DNA of 64,000 bases from JAAYEL01 sp964345835 (GCA_964345835.1 CAYFSL010000004.1:17777-81776); one strand, 5' to 3'. Shown: positions 15,408 to 23,591, counted from the first letter of the stretch. Notes: generated from the sequence alone by a model not told the origin. Numbers and translations: made by a program.

Positions 15408-15446
15408 TAACACCTTAACCCCTAGTCAATAGGGATTAAGGTGTTT
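15408..15446. terminator. bidirectional terminator between asnA and the aldolase gene
   Basis: Stem ACACCTTAACCCCT with AGGGATTAAGGTGT (one G-U-type mismatch), loop of about 7 bases, flanked by AAAAAT and TTTCTTATTT. It lies 20 bases after asnA and 17 bases after the convergent gene. Confidence 0.8.
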
Positions 15447-15463
15447 CTTATTTATATAACTAA

Positions 15464-16351
15464 CTATTTATTAACTGAAGCGTCCCAAATACTTTCGATG
15501 GATCCTTCAATCATCTTGTTAAACTCTTCATCTGTAAGTGATTCTTTAAGTCCTTCTGAAAGGGCTCTAGAGAATGATGCAATCATCCTTTTATTCTCTT
15601 TTAGAAGCTTATTTGATTCTTCTCTACTATAGCCTCCTGAAAGGGCAACTATTCTAACAACATTATCAAAGTCATTTATATCGTCATACCTGTTGGCCTT
15701 TGTAGGAAGGGTCAATTTAAACATTAAAGGATAATCATTTCCATTTTTTAATCCTTCAACTAGACAATCATGTAGGTAACCTTCAATCTTATCCTTATCT
15801 TCTGCATGGATATCTACTTCTGGTTCTAGGATTGGTACAAGTCCCTTAGAAGCAATTTTTTTGCCATATTCAAATTGTTGGTCGACTATAGCCTTAATTC
15901 CTTCTTCGTTGTATTCTTTGATAACTGACCTCATCTTAGTACCAAAGATATTTCTTTCTCTAGCTTGGTCTAAAAGGTCATCTAGGGACTTCATCTCTTT
16001 CATAAGTTGAACCCCATCTTTTAGGTCTCTTAGCCCTTCATCAACCTTTAATATTGGAATTACGCCCTTTTCTTCCCAAAGGTAGTCGCCAGTATACTTG
16101 CCATCAATCTTTGAATTCATGGTAATCTTGAAAAGGATAGCTGCAAGTACCTTCTTTGAGTTAAAGCTGTCCGCTTTTATTATCCTTGTCCTCATTTGAT
16201 GAACTAGGTCAAACATCTCTTCGTCATTTGTATACCTGTCTTCATCTACTCCGTAAAGTCTTAAGGCCTTAGGTGTTGAGCCACCACTTTGGTCCAAAGC
16301 TGCAATAAAGCCCTTACCATTACGCATTTGTTCTAGTTGTTGTGTGTTCAT
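15464..16351 (-). CDS. fda: class I fructose-bisphosphate aldolase
   Basis: 295 residues. Schiff-base aldolase that splits fructose 1,6-bisphosphate in glycolysis. Seen: GKGFIAALDQSGGSTPKAL at the N-terminus (the class I start), the lysine-bearing GVIPILKVDEGL and LVPILEPEVDIHAEDK, and the C-terminal RIVALSGGYSREES phosphate site. An upstream TTG at 16366 would add MGGEL, but those codons are the GGAGGAG ribosome site, so the start is the ATG at 16349-16351. It follows deoD by 55 bases and may be read with it. Confidence 0.93.
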   Translation of the reverse strand: MNTQQLEQMRNGKGFIAALDQSGGSTPKALRLYGVDEDRYTNDEEMFDLVHQMRTRIIKADSFNSKKVLAAILFKITMNSKIDGKYTGDYLWEEKGVIPILKVDEGLRDLKDGVQLMKEMKSLDDLLDQARERNIFGTKMRSVIKEYNEEGIKAIVDQQFEYGKKIASKGLVPILEPEVDIHAEDKDKIEGYLHDCLVEGLKNGNDYPLMFKLTLPTKANRYDDINDFDNVVRIVALSGGYSREESNKLLKENKRMIASFSRALSEGLKESLTDEEFNKMIEGSIESIWDASVNK

Positions 16352-16406
16352 TAATTCTCCTCCCAAATCAATTTACAACATTAAAGAATCAGTTTTAAAA
16401 TGAGAC

Positions 16407-17117
16407 CTATTCTGGAGCTACCTCAAGAGCCAATTCCATCATTTCAGTATAGGCTTTTTCCCTCACTTCTGCACTGTCCTCTTCGCTTTCGTTGTCGGAA
16501 ATCGTACAGATAACAAGGGCGTCTTTTGAATGCTCCCTAGCTGCCATAAATAACCCAGCAGCTTCCATCTCTACAGCAAGTGTACCATATTTTATTAGAT
16601 TCTCAAATTCTTTAGGATTCCATTCCTTGTAAAATTCATCATTGGATAGGATATTTCCAAAATGGGCATTTAATCCCATTTTCTTTGCCTGTTCATGGGT
16701 CTTTATTAGAAGGTCAAAGCTTGGGGTAGGAGCAAATTGAACTTCTCCGAATTTCCCTCTTACTACGCTATTTGCTGTACTTGCTGCTGTCGCAACAACT
16801 ATATCCCTAACCTTTAGGTCTTTTTGTAATCCTCCCGCTGTTCCAACCCTGATTATGGTCTTTACATCATAGAACTTAAATAGCTCATTGTAGTAAATCA
16901 TGGCTGATGGAATTCCCATACCAGAACCCATTACAGAAACCCTCTTTCCTTTATAATAGCCTGTAAATCCTAGCATTCCTCTGACATCAGTAAAACACTC
17001 AACATCAGATAAAAATGTATCAGCTATAAACTTAGCTCTTTTTGGGTCTCCCGGCATAAGTACAGTATTTGCTATTTGATCTTTACTAGTCGCTCCTATA
17101 TGTGGTGTAGGTATCAT
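16407..17117 (-). CDS. deoD: purine-nucleoside phosphorylase, DeoD type
   Basis: 236 residues, the length of hexameric PNPs. Splits purine nucleosides with phosphate in salvage. Seen: PTPHIGATSKDQIANTVLMPGDPKRAKFIA, VMGSGMGIPSAMIY, RVGTAGGL, AVEMEAAGLF and the catalytic CTISDN. The ribosome site is AAGGGGGAT. A leader of about 100 bases lies upstream, with a possible -10 TATAAT at 17217-17222; I looked for a purine riboswitch there and did not find its conserved core. Confidence 0.95.
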   Translation of the reverse strand: MIPTPHIGATSKDQIANTVLMPGDPKRAKFIADTFLSDVECFTDVRGMLGFTGYYKGKRVSVMGSGMGIPSAMIYYNELFKFYDVKTIIRVGTAGGLQKDLKVRDIVVATAASTANSVVRGKFGEVQFAPTPSFDLLIKTHEQAKKMGLNAHFGNILSNDEFYKEWNPKEFENLIKYGTLAVEMEAAGLFMAAREHSKDALVICTISDNESEEDSAEVREKAYTEMMELALEVAPE

Positions 17118-17240
17118 ATGTATCCCCCTTATAGTATTGTTTGTTTATATGTCCTTAACTTCTTTCTATAACCTATAAAGGCATGAAACTGGACATTAGT
17201 ATCATCTACCTATTTAATTATACCCTATTTTATGCTTGCA

Positions 17241-17357
17241 TTATTGAGGATCTATATCATCAACTGATACTGGATCTCCATTTTCATCATACATTGGATA
17301 GCTGCATGATGATAAAAGGGTTAGTATTACTAAAAGTACAAGTATTATTTTTTTCAT
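17241..17357 (-). CDS. small lipoprotein, 38 residues
   Basis: A short frame starting at an ATG with the strong ribosome site AGGGGGA. The product has a lipoprotein signal: two lysines, a hydrophobic stretch and the lipobox LLSSC, cut before Cys19. The mature part (about 20 residues: CSYPMYDENGDPVSVDDI...) is acidic and too short for a fold. It begins 10 bases after the mntP stop, so it is probably co-transcribed. No function can be assigned; acidic residues next to a metal exporter are suggestive at most. Confidence 0.6.
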   Translation of the reverse strand: MKKIILVLLVILTLLSSCSYPMYDENGDPVSVDDIDPQ

Positions 17358-17367
17358 AAGTCCCCCT

Positions 17368-17922
17368 CTATAATAAAGTATGCTCTATGAGAATTTTGAC
17401 CCCTATAGCTATAAGAATAAGGCCTCCTGAAAGTTCCGCTAGATATTTTCTTCTCGCCCCAATCTTATTACCTGCTAAGACTCCCACCGCCGATAATATT
17501 GCGGTTATTAAAGTAATAATTATAACTGGCGATATAATTACATCTGTCACTATCGAAAGAGATACTCCAACAGCTAAAGCATCTATGCTAGTCGCTATAG
17601 CAAGAACAAACATATTTTGTTTTCTCCTCTCGCAGGATTCTCCAAGTCTCTTGCTCTCAATAGATTCTTTAATCATGCTTAAGCCGATAAAAAGCAATAA
17701 TATGAAGGCTATCCAATGGTCCACCCTTTCTATATGGTTTTTAAAGCTAGTCCCAAGTAAAAAGCCTGCCAGGGCCATCACACCTTGGGCAAGTCCAAAC
17801 CACAGGCCAGCCTCAAGGGCTATTTTTGACTTTGATTCTCCTACAAGACCTAGACAGATTGAAACTGCAAGGGCATCCATAGCAAGCGCTACGGCTAAAA
17901 ATATCTGTTCAATAATATCCAT
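17368..17922 (-). CDS. mntP: manganese efflux pump, MntP family
   Basis: 184 residues with six membrane segments in two homologous halves. Each half carries the family D-A motif: AVALAMDALAVSICLGL near the N-terminus and ATSIDALAVGVSLSIV in the second half; these Asp residues are needed for Mn2+ export in the characterised members. The ribosome site is AAGGGAG. I found no clear yybP-ykoY manganese riboswitch in the about 130 bases upstream. Confidence 0.88.
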   Translation of the reverse strand: MDIIEQIFLAVALAMDALAVSICLGLVGESKSKIALEAGLWFGLAQGVMALAGFLLGTSFKNHIERVDHWIAFILLLFIGLSMIKESIESKRLGESCERRKQNMFVLAIATSIDALAVGVSLSIVTDVIISPVIIITLITAILSAVGVLAGNKIGARRKYLAELSGGLILIAIGVKILIEHTLL

Positions 17923-18003
17923 ACAAACTCCCTTACTACAAAATACTGGTAAAAAATTTTAACTAACGAACATATATTATACTATATTTTAAGGTAATAT
18001 AAA

Positions 18004-18034
18004 ATATCAGTTAGAAGTTAATCTAACTGATATT
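18004..18034 (-). terminator. terminator after the secreted repeat protein gene
   Basis: AATATCAGTTAGA paired with TCTAACTGATATT, 6-base loop, then TTTATATT on the minus strand; 18 bases past the stop at 18052. Confidence 0.7.
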
Positions 18035-18051
18035 GTAATTTCATAATTAAA

Positions 18052-18609
18052 TTATTTATTCCTTGTTTGTGGAATGATTGGTTTAACTTCTTCTTGACTG
18101 TGTGGGTTTATCCAGTAGCCTGGCTTACCTTGTTCCTTGCTTATATTAAGCATATCAGCATAGGTACTATATATGTGGTATAAACCTTCTCCAACCAGGA
18201 TTCCTTCCGGTTCAGATGCTTTAGCCTGGCCAGCTGACATATAGCCAAAGGTCTTCATCTTTACATCGAATATCTTGTCCTCTGTTTGAATAAGACCTAC
18301 ATTTAAATAGTCTTGCTCATTAAATCTTTCAAGACCAAGGCTACCATAAGGGTTAATCCAGCCACCAGCTACACCTTCTTTAAGTGAGATATTCAACATT
18401 CCGTTGCTCTTATTGTATATATAGTAGGTGCCAGGTTGGTAAGTCGCACGAGCATCTACCTGGTCCAAAGCAGCTCTTGAAGTAAAAAATGCCTTAATTG
18501 GATTTGCTAAGACAAATTCTTCTTGTGCTTTAGAAACTAATGGTCCAAAATTTATTAATAATGCTAGAGCAAGCAAAAAAGATAATGAAAATCTATATAA
18601 CTTTTTCAA
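18052..18609 (-). CDS. secreted protein with two tandem 'MLNIS...WINP' repeats
   Basis: 185 residues. A signal peptide (MKKLYRFSLSFLLALALL...VSKA, cut near residue 28) shows export. Two copies of a repeat of about 40 residues follow: GTYYIYNKSNGMLNIS..GGWINP (about 82-110) and GLYHIYSTYADMLNIS..GYWINP (about 143-171). This looks like an SH3-like wall-binding module that I have seen in surface proteins of related anaerobic cocci, but I cannot name the family with certainty. There is no catalytic domain and no sorting signal. A perfect WalR-type box sits just upstream of its promoter, which points to control by the cell-wall two-component system. The ribosome site is GGAGGAT; the start is TTG or ATG a few codons apart. 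Confidence 0.75.
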   Translation of the reverse strand: MKKLYRFSLSFLLALALLINFGPLVSKAQEEFVLANPIKAFFTSRAALDQVDARATYQPGTYYIYNKSNGMLNISLKEGVAGGWINPYGSLGLERFNEQDYLNVGLIQTEDKIFDVKMKTFGYMSAGQAKASEPEGILVGEGLYHIYSTYADMLNISKEQGKPGYWINPHSQEEVKPIIPQTRNK

Positions 18610-18641
18610 TTGAATATCCTCCGTAATTATTTTCTGATTAA

Positions 18642-18692
18642 ATATTACTATCTTATCGACTTTAAATCAAGAATAATTACAAAATAGTTACA
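18642..18692 (-). promoter_or_regulatory. promoter with a perfect WalR-type box
   Basis: Minus strand: TTGATT, 17 bases, TAATAT form a promoter. Directly upstream, five bases before the -35, is TGTAAC TATTT TGTAAT, which matches the WalR (YycF) consensus TGTWAH-N5-TGTWAH at every position, in the place expected for an activator. A weaker box (TGTAAC TTTAA AGTAAT, plus strand 18717-18733) lies further upstream. Confidence 0.65.
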
Positions 18693-18743
18693 ATGCGCCA
18701 CATATTTTAATGAGTTTGTAACTTTAAAGTAATATTTTATTTA

Positions 18744-19439
18744 TTAAATACCTAAGTATATGAAATAAATTCCTAAGGCCATAACAAGACCTCCTAGTAT
18801 TATCTCCAATCCCTTAGCAAGATTTTTATATCCTTTAGATGCCATAAATCTATCAGCGGCTACAGTAAAGCTTCCTACCAATACTGTTATTATACTATGA
18901 CCTATTGCATACATTAAAAACAAGAGAATTGACCAGAAAATATTTGCCTTGCTTACAATTAGTACCGACACAAGGGTAAGCATGATCGGTGTTGAACAAG
19001 GGCTAGAAAATAGACCTGCTAATACACCAGAAACCATTGCCCCTAGGTATCCTTTTGATTTACTCTTGTTGATAAGCTTTCCAGGTTTAATGAAATAGTA
19101 TATCCCCCATATTTGAATAGCCATAAGTAGCAAGAATATGCCGAAAATTATATACCATAAACCCGATATATTTACTACTAGCCTACCTAAAAATCCAGTT
19201 ACTATCCCAATAGTTATAAAAGTAAGGGACATGCCCAGGGCAAAGACAAGAGATAATTTAAATGACTTTTTGCTATCGACTTGCCCCGAACCCTTTACAT
19301 AGCCAATTATAAGCGGTATTGAACTAAGAGAACAAGGTAACACTGAAGTGACTAGCCCTGCTAATAAGGCTACAATAGGAGCCCAAACTCCCCCTTCAGT
19401 TATTATTTTAGAAAATGTTAAAAATATATTATTTAGCAT
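18744..19439 (-). CDS. ccdA: CcdA-type thiol-disulfide membrane transporter
   Basis: 231 residues, about six membrane helices. Moves reducing power from cytoplasmic thioredoxin to the outer face. The two conserved cysteine-proline signatures are present: SVLPCSLSSIPLIIGYV near the N-terminus and LFSSPCSTPIMLTLV in the middle. It overlaps the thioredoxin-like gene by 11 bases, so the pair is probably made together and passes electrons from CcdA to the anchored thioredoxin outside. No cytochrome c genes are near. Confidence 0.9.
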   Translation of the reverse strand: MLNNIFLTFSKIITEGGVWAPIVALLAGLVTSVLPCSLSSIPLIIGYVKGSGQVDSKKSFKLSLVFALGMSLTFITIGIVTGFLGRLVVNISGLWYIIFGIFLLLMAIQIWGIYYFIKPGKLINKSKSKGYLGAMVSGVLAGLFSSPCSTPIMLTLVSVLIVSKANIFWSILLFLMYAIGHSIITVLVGSFTVAADRFMASKGYKNLAKGLEIILGGLVMALGIYFIYLGI

Positions 19440-20091
19440 TTTCCACTAGCTCCTTAATAATTTTTCTTACCGTTTTTTCTTCCATTAGCCCGTAAGACAT
19501 TGTGATATCATGTTTATCACTGTTTGGTGCTGAAAAAGAGCTCAGACCATTTACACTGGTAAGAACTTCCTTTAGATCTTTTGATGGAAGGTAACCGTGC
19601 TTATCCTTAGTCCTGTATAGGAAGGCTGGAACCCCTCTTATTGGAAATTTATAAGCTAAATCAGGGTACTCATATGCATCTATATATTTAATATTTATCT
19701 GGTCCTTATATTCCTCTGAATATTTACTTATCATAGGTTTCATCTGCTTGCAGTATATACAGTCAGGTGTCCCAAACATCAACATTAAGGGCTTTTCTTC
19801 ATCCATTACCTTATGGAAAATGGCTTCATCTTGTATATAAAAGTCATCGGATAGACTTGAATCTACCCCCTTATCTTTGTTATTACCTTCTATACTTGAT
19901 TCAGTATTTCTTCCTAACTCATTAGATACCTTTCCTTCTTTAGATTTTGTATTGCTATTAGCCTTATCCTCTATCTTTGATAGATTTTTTCCCTTTACTT
20001 GCTCTTGACCTTGCTTTTTTAAGAAAAAAGCAAGTGCTATAGCGCAAATTACAATTATTATAGTAATAAATAATCCTTTTTTCTCTCTCAA
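19429..20091 (-). CDS. membrane-anchored thioredoxin-fold protein
   Basis: 220 residues: an N-terminal membrane helix (6-24), a Ser/Lys/Glu-rich linker (30-80), then a thioredoxin fold with the redox motif FGTPDCIYCKQMKP (CIYC, about residue 112), an IKYIDAYEYPDLAYKFPIRGVPAF segment with the cis-Pro, and an extra C-terminal stretch. The start is TTG with AGGAGT six bases upstream. Coupled to ccdA, so it probably reduces disulfides outside the membrane. Substrates are not evident. Confidence 0.88.
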   Translation of the reverse strand: MREKKGLFITIIIVICAIALAFFLKKQGQEQVKGKNLSKIEDKANSNTKSKEGKVSNELGRNTESSIEGNNKDKGVDSSLSDDFYIQDEAIFHKVMDEEKPLMLMFGTPDCIYCKQMKPMISKYSEEYKDQINIKYIDAYEYPDLAYKFPIRGVPAFLYRTKDKHGYLPSKDLKEVLTSVNGLSSFSAPNSDKHDITMSYGLMEEKTVRKIIKELVENAK

Positions 20092-20103
20092 ATTATACTC
20101 CTA

Positions 20104-21048
20104 TTATAAATTTTTATTTTTTTCTAACATCTCCTCTGCCCTATTTATAAAATCTTTTAGGACCTCAATTCTGGCGTGTTTTTTGTTTTCACTTGCTATC
20201 AATTTCCATGGTGCATAGCTTGTACTTGTAAGCTCAACCATATCATTCATAGATTCAACATACTTGTCCCACTTTTCCCTATTTCCCCAGTCTTCGTCAG
20301 TTATTTTATAGGGTTTGTTCTTCATCCTATCCTCAAATCTCCTTTCCTGTTCATCCTTTGAAATGACAAGGTTGTATTTAATCAATAGTACATTTTGGTC
20401 TACCAGCTCTTTTTCCATCATATTTATTTCTTCATAAGCCCTAGACCATTCTTTCTCATTAGCAAAATTTTCTACTCTTTCTACCATTACCCTTCCATAC
20501 CAACTTCTATCAAAAATTGCCATCTTACCTCTATCAGGGAAGTTATTATAAAACCTCCACAAATAGTGGTGGTCTTTTAATATTTCTATATTTTCCTTTA
20601 GGTCCTTTTTATCTATATCGATAAAATATTTGATAATGATAAAATGATCATCTGTAAGAAGCTTCTCTAGGTTCTTTATATAATCTAGTTTCCTATTTCG
20701 CCCGTCTTTGTCCATATCAAGCTTATTAAACAGTCTAGCGTAGATACTCCTATAAAGGATTCTAAAGTCTCCATAGGCAGGTAAAAAGCTCCAGGACTGT
20801 TTAGAATAACTATAGGTATTTGTTAGGGAGTTTTCATCAAAGACACTCACCCTATAATTTTTTGGATCAAGGTCTTTTACCAGCTCATTAATTATATATC
20901 CCTTACCTGATGACTCCCATCCATCGACGATTATTATAACTGGTATATTTTCCTCTATACAGGTTCTTTGCAACTTTTGAAGTCGCAATGATTCATATTT
21001 TTTATCAATTTTTATTTTTTTATTATTACTATCTATGTCAAAAAGAAT
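20104..21048 (-). CDS. polyphosphate kinase 2 family protein, probable ATT start
   Basis: Uses polyphosphate to phosphorylate nucleotides (AMP/ADP/GDP class not decidable here). P-loop VDGWESSGKG, the LDPKNYRVSVFDE block, AIFDRSWYGRVMVERV (Walker B and lid) and RRFEDRMKNKPYKITDEDW are all PPK2 signatures. The first usual start, TTG at 20986-20988, has no ribosome site and would cut off the conserved N-terminal helix. The frame continues upstream to a stop at 21049-21051, reading ILFDIDSNNKKIKIDKKYES, which matches the normal PPK2 N-terminus. The codon after the stop is ATT, four bases after AGGGGTGG. I therefore give the ATT start (315 codons including stop). Confidence 0.85.
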   Translation of the reverse strand: MLFDIDSNNKKIKIDKKYESLRLQKLQRTCIEENIPVIIIVDGWESSGKGYIINELVKDLDPKNYRVSVFDENSLTNTYSYSKQSWSFLPAYGDFRILYRSIYARLFNKLDMDKDGRNRKLDYIKNLEKLLTDDHFIIIKYFIDIDKKDLKENIEILKDHHYLWRFYNNFPDRGKMAIFDRSWYGRVMVERVENFANEKEWSRAYEEINMMEKELVDQNVLLIKYNLVISKDEQERRFEDRMKNKPYKITDEDWGNREKWDKYVESMNDMVELTSTSYAPWKLIASENKKHARIEVLKDFINRAEEMLEKNKNL

Positions 21049-21129
21049 CTAACCACCCCTTATTAATTTTTACTAATTATATATTATTTTTTATAGGATT
21101 TAAAATAATAATGTGTTTTAGGCAAATAA

Positions 21130-21160
21130 AAAGCGACAAGCACTTAAGCTTGCCACTTTA
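21130..21160 (-). terminator. terminator after the LCP-family gene
   Basis: Minus strand: AAAGTGGCAAGC, TTAAGT-type loop, GCTTGTCGCTTT (two G-U pairs), then TTTTATTT; about 28 bases past the stop. Confidence 0.75.
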
Positions 21161-21186
21161 ATTCTCTTATAGTTAGAGTTATAATT

Positions 21187-22638
21187 TTATTCCGCTTCTA
21201 ATAACTCATTTATCTTGTTAGAAACATTTTCAATACTGTCCTTATCAGGAACTAGGAACCATAGGTTGTAACCAGGCATAGCATATGATGGTAATCCCAT
21301 CTTACCCTTTCCTTCTAAGTCTATTGATTCTATTTTCCAATTCTTATTTGTATCTAATTGGGCATTAATCATATCTATGATTTTGTCATTTGGCATGTTT
21401 GTTTCCATAGAATCGCTCAAGACATCTAACACTTTAGAATATCTTAGTAAAATTGAAGGTGACATGGCCTTGTTGATCATTCCCTCTACAATCCTAATGT
21501 GGTTTTTACCCCTTCCTAAATCTCCTTCAGTAAGGTGTTTTCTCTCTCTTGCAAATGCTAAGGCATCTTGACCACTTAGGTGAATCCTTCCCTTTTTGTA
21601 GGTCTTCTTATTCACTATTGAAGTAAAGGTTTCGGCATTATCGACTTCTATTCCTCCCAAGGCATCAACCACATTTATTAGTGAGTTAAAGTTGACCTTA
21701 GCATAGTAGTTTATATCGATTCCAAAAAGGTTTTCTAGGGTCTTGATAGAGCTACTAGCTCCATATATACCTGAATGGGTAAATTTATCCTTCTGATTAT
21801 CGCCCTTACCAGCTATCTTAACATAAGAGTCCCTAGGAATTGTTGTAATAAGTATCTTGTTTGTCTTAGGATTTACTGTCATAAGTAAATTTACGTCACT
21901 TCTCGCATGGCTATAATTGTTGGAATAAGTATCAGCTCCAGATATATATAGGTTAAATGGTTCATTATCAGCAACTGGTTTTTGCTCAACCTGGTCTTCC
22001 TTGTGGATTTTCTTTTCTATTTTTACAGAGTAAATAACCCTAGTCTTTCTAGAAAATTCATGCCTATTATCTTCGATGCTCGTCCTATAATTTTCATTTA
22101 ATAAAATTACTTTTGACCTTCCATCCAAAAGGTCTTCAGCCATTGACACATAGCTTTTTCCATCAGCATAGTTTATATCAATCTTGTTATCTTTACTAAA
22201 TTGTTCCTTGAATAGCTTAAAATTCTTAGCATCGCTATTTATAGCTGCATACACATAAGCATCCCCTATATCGGATATCTTTTCATAGTCTGAATCCTTC
22301 CTAACAACTATTGAAAAATCCATATAAACTTTATCGTTAGCGTTCTTATTAAGTTTATCCAGAGTTATTAAGCCCTTATTAATGAATATAAAAGCAAAAA
22401 CAAAGATAAGCATTAAGAGCGTAATTAATAAAGTAGTAATACTTCTTAAGGACTTAGGGCTTTTTCTAGCTAATATTATTATCGCTGCCAAAACATATAT
22501 AGCTAAACCAGCTATTATAAATATCTTTCTATATCTGGTTGGCAGAATCCCATTTTTAACTAGGTAAAATGCCACTAGGCCAAAAGATATTATACTAAGC
22601 ATCAAAAGAAATTTAGAGAAAAATCTATTTTTTTTCAT
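21187..22638 (-). CDS. LytR-CpsA-Psr (LCP) family wall polymer ligase
   Basis: About 483 residues. Three N-terminal membrane helices (about 8-26, 36-57, 66-89) are followed by an extracellular region and an LCP domain (about 225-400). LCP enzymes attach teichoic acid or capsule polymers to peptidoglycan. Signature residues: NLYISGADTYSN, RSDVNLLMTVNPKTNKILITTIPRDSYVKI, KFTHSGIYG and ALAFARERKHLTEGDLGRGKNH. An upstream ATG at 22650 would add four residues, but GAGG lies eight bases before the ATG at 22636-22638 (MKKNRFF), which I chose. Extended -10 TGGTATAAT at 22682-22690. Confidence 0.93.
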   Translation of the reverse strand: MKKNRFFSKFLLMLSIISFGLVAFYLVKNGILPTRYRKIFIIAGLAIYVLAAIIILARKSPKSLRSITTLLITLLMLIFVFAFIFINKGLITLDKLNKNANDKVYMDFSIVVRKDSDYEKISDIGDAYVYAAINSDAKNFKLFKEQFSKDNKIDINYADGKSYVSMAEDLLDGRSKVILLNENYRTSIEDNRHEFSRKTRVIYSVKIEKKIHKEDQVEQKPVADNEPFNLYISGADTYSNNYSHARSDVNLLMTVNPKTNKILITTIPRDSYVKIAGKGDNQKDKFTHSGIYGASSSIKTLENLFGIDINYYAKVNFNSLINVVDALGGIEVDNAETFTSIVNKKTYKKGRIHLSGQDALAFARERKHLTEGDLGRGKNHIRIVEGMINKAMSPSILLRYSKVLDVLSDSMETNMPNDKIIDMINAQLDTNKNWKIESIDLEGKGKMGLPSYAMPGYNLWFLVPDKDSIENVSNKINELLEAE

Positions 22639-22712
22639 TTTATACCTCATCTGTAAAATAGTTAATTTTTATACTTTGAATATTATACCACTATTATAAT
22701 AATTACTCAATC

Positions 22713-22749
22713 AAAAAAGCGTTTTGTAGGAAATCCACAAAACGCTTTG
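22713..22749 (-). terminator. terminator after rpsI
   Basis: Stem AAAGCGTTTTGT with ACAAAACGCTTT, loop of 9 bases, then TTTTGATTG on the minus strand, 12 bases past the rpsI stop. The LCP gene promoter follows at once. Confidence 0.85.
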
Positions 22750-22760
22750 AATATACAATT

Positions 22761-23150
22761 TTATCTCTTTGAGAATTGAGATGATTTTCTAGCTTTCTTA
22801 AGACCTGGTTTCTTTCTTTCCTTCTTTCTTGAATCTCTTGTCAAGAAACCTGCCCTTTTTAATTCTTCTTTTAATTCGTTGTCTGATTCAACTAGAGCTC
22901 TTGCAACACCATGTCTAACTGCACCAGCTTGACCAGTGAATCCGCCACCCTTTACATTAACATAAACATCAAAAGATCCTTCTTTTTCAACTAGAGCAAG
23001 AGGAGCCTTAGCAATGTCTCTTAATGTTTGGTAAGCAAAATAATCATCTAGTTCTTTATTGTTAACGATAAATTTACCTGAACCTGGTAACAATCTAACT
23101 CTTGCAACAGATGTTTTTCTTCTTCCTGTTCCTAAAAATTGATTACTCAT
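22761..23150 (-). CDS. rpsI: 30S ribosomal protein S9
   Basis: 129 residues. GTGRRKTSVARVRLLPG at the start and the basic tail RDSRKKERKKPGLKKARKSSQFSKR, which ends in the SKR that touches P-site tRNA, identify S9. It follows rplM by 12 bases; the two form the usual L13-S9 operon. Confidence 0.97.
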   Translation of the reverse strand: MSNQFLGTGRRKTSVARVRLLPGSGKFIVNNKELDDYFAYQTLRDIAKAPLALVEKEGSFDVYVNVKGGGFTGQAGAVRHGVARALVESDNELKEELKRAGFLTRDSRKKERKKPGLKKARKSSQFSKR

Positions 23151-23162
23151 ATTCTATCCCTC

Positions 23163-23591
23163 CTATAACTCGATTAACTCTGGATTTTGAGCTTGATGTT
23201 CATGGTCTGGGCCTGCATAAACCCTTAACTTTCTAAACATATCTCTTCCCAATGAGTTCTTTGGCAACATACCTTTAACAGCATGTTGTAAAATTCTTTC
23301 AGGATGCTTTTCCAGCATATCCTTATAAGGGATTTCCTTAAGTCCACCAGCATAACCTGAATACCTCTTATAGTATTTTTGATCAGCCTTATTACCGGTA
23401 ACAACAATCTTGTCAGCATTAATTACAACTACATAGTCCCCTGTATCAACGTGAGGTGTGTATATAGCCTTATGCTTTCCTCTTAAAATAGTAGCTATAT
23501 CTGTTGCTAGGCGACCTAAAGTCTTACCTTCAGCATCAACTAGGTACCATTTACGGTCAACTTCATGAGCTTTTGCTAAAAATGTCTTCAT
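23163..23591 (-). CDS. rplM: 50S ribosomal protein L13
   Basis: 142 residues. RKWYLVDAEGKTLGRLATDIA, TPHVDTGDYVVVINADKI and VKGMLPKNSLGRDMFRKLRVY are L13 signatures. The ribosome site is AAGGAGGAA. First gene of an L13-S9 operon that has its own consensus promoter and a 5' leader of about 165 bases. Confidence 0.97.
   Translation of the reverse strand: MKTFLAKAHEVDRKWYLVDAEGKTLGRLATDIATILRGKHKAIYTPHVDTGDYVVVINADKIVVTGNKADQKYYKRYSGYAGGLKEIPYKDMLEKHPERILQHAVKGMLPKNSLGRDMFRKLRVYAGPDHEHQAQNPELIEL

Noticed and set aside
17118..17240. Purine riboswitch in the leader of deoD
   Set aside because: The conserved purine-aptamer core and loop sequences were not found.
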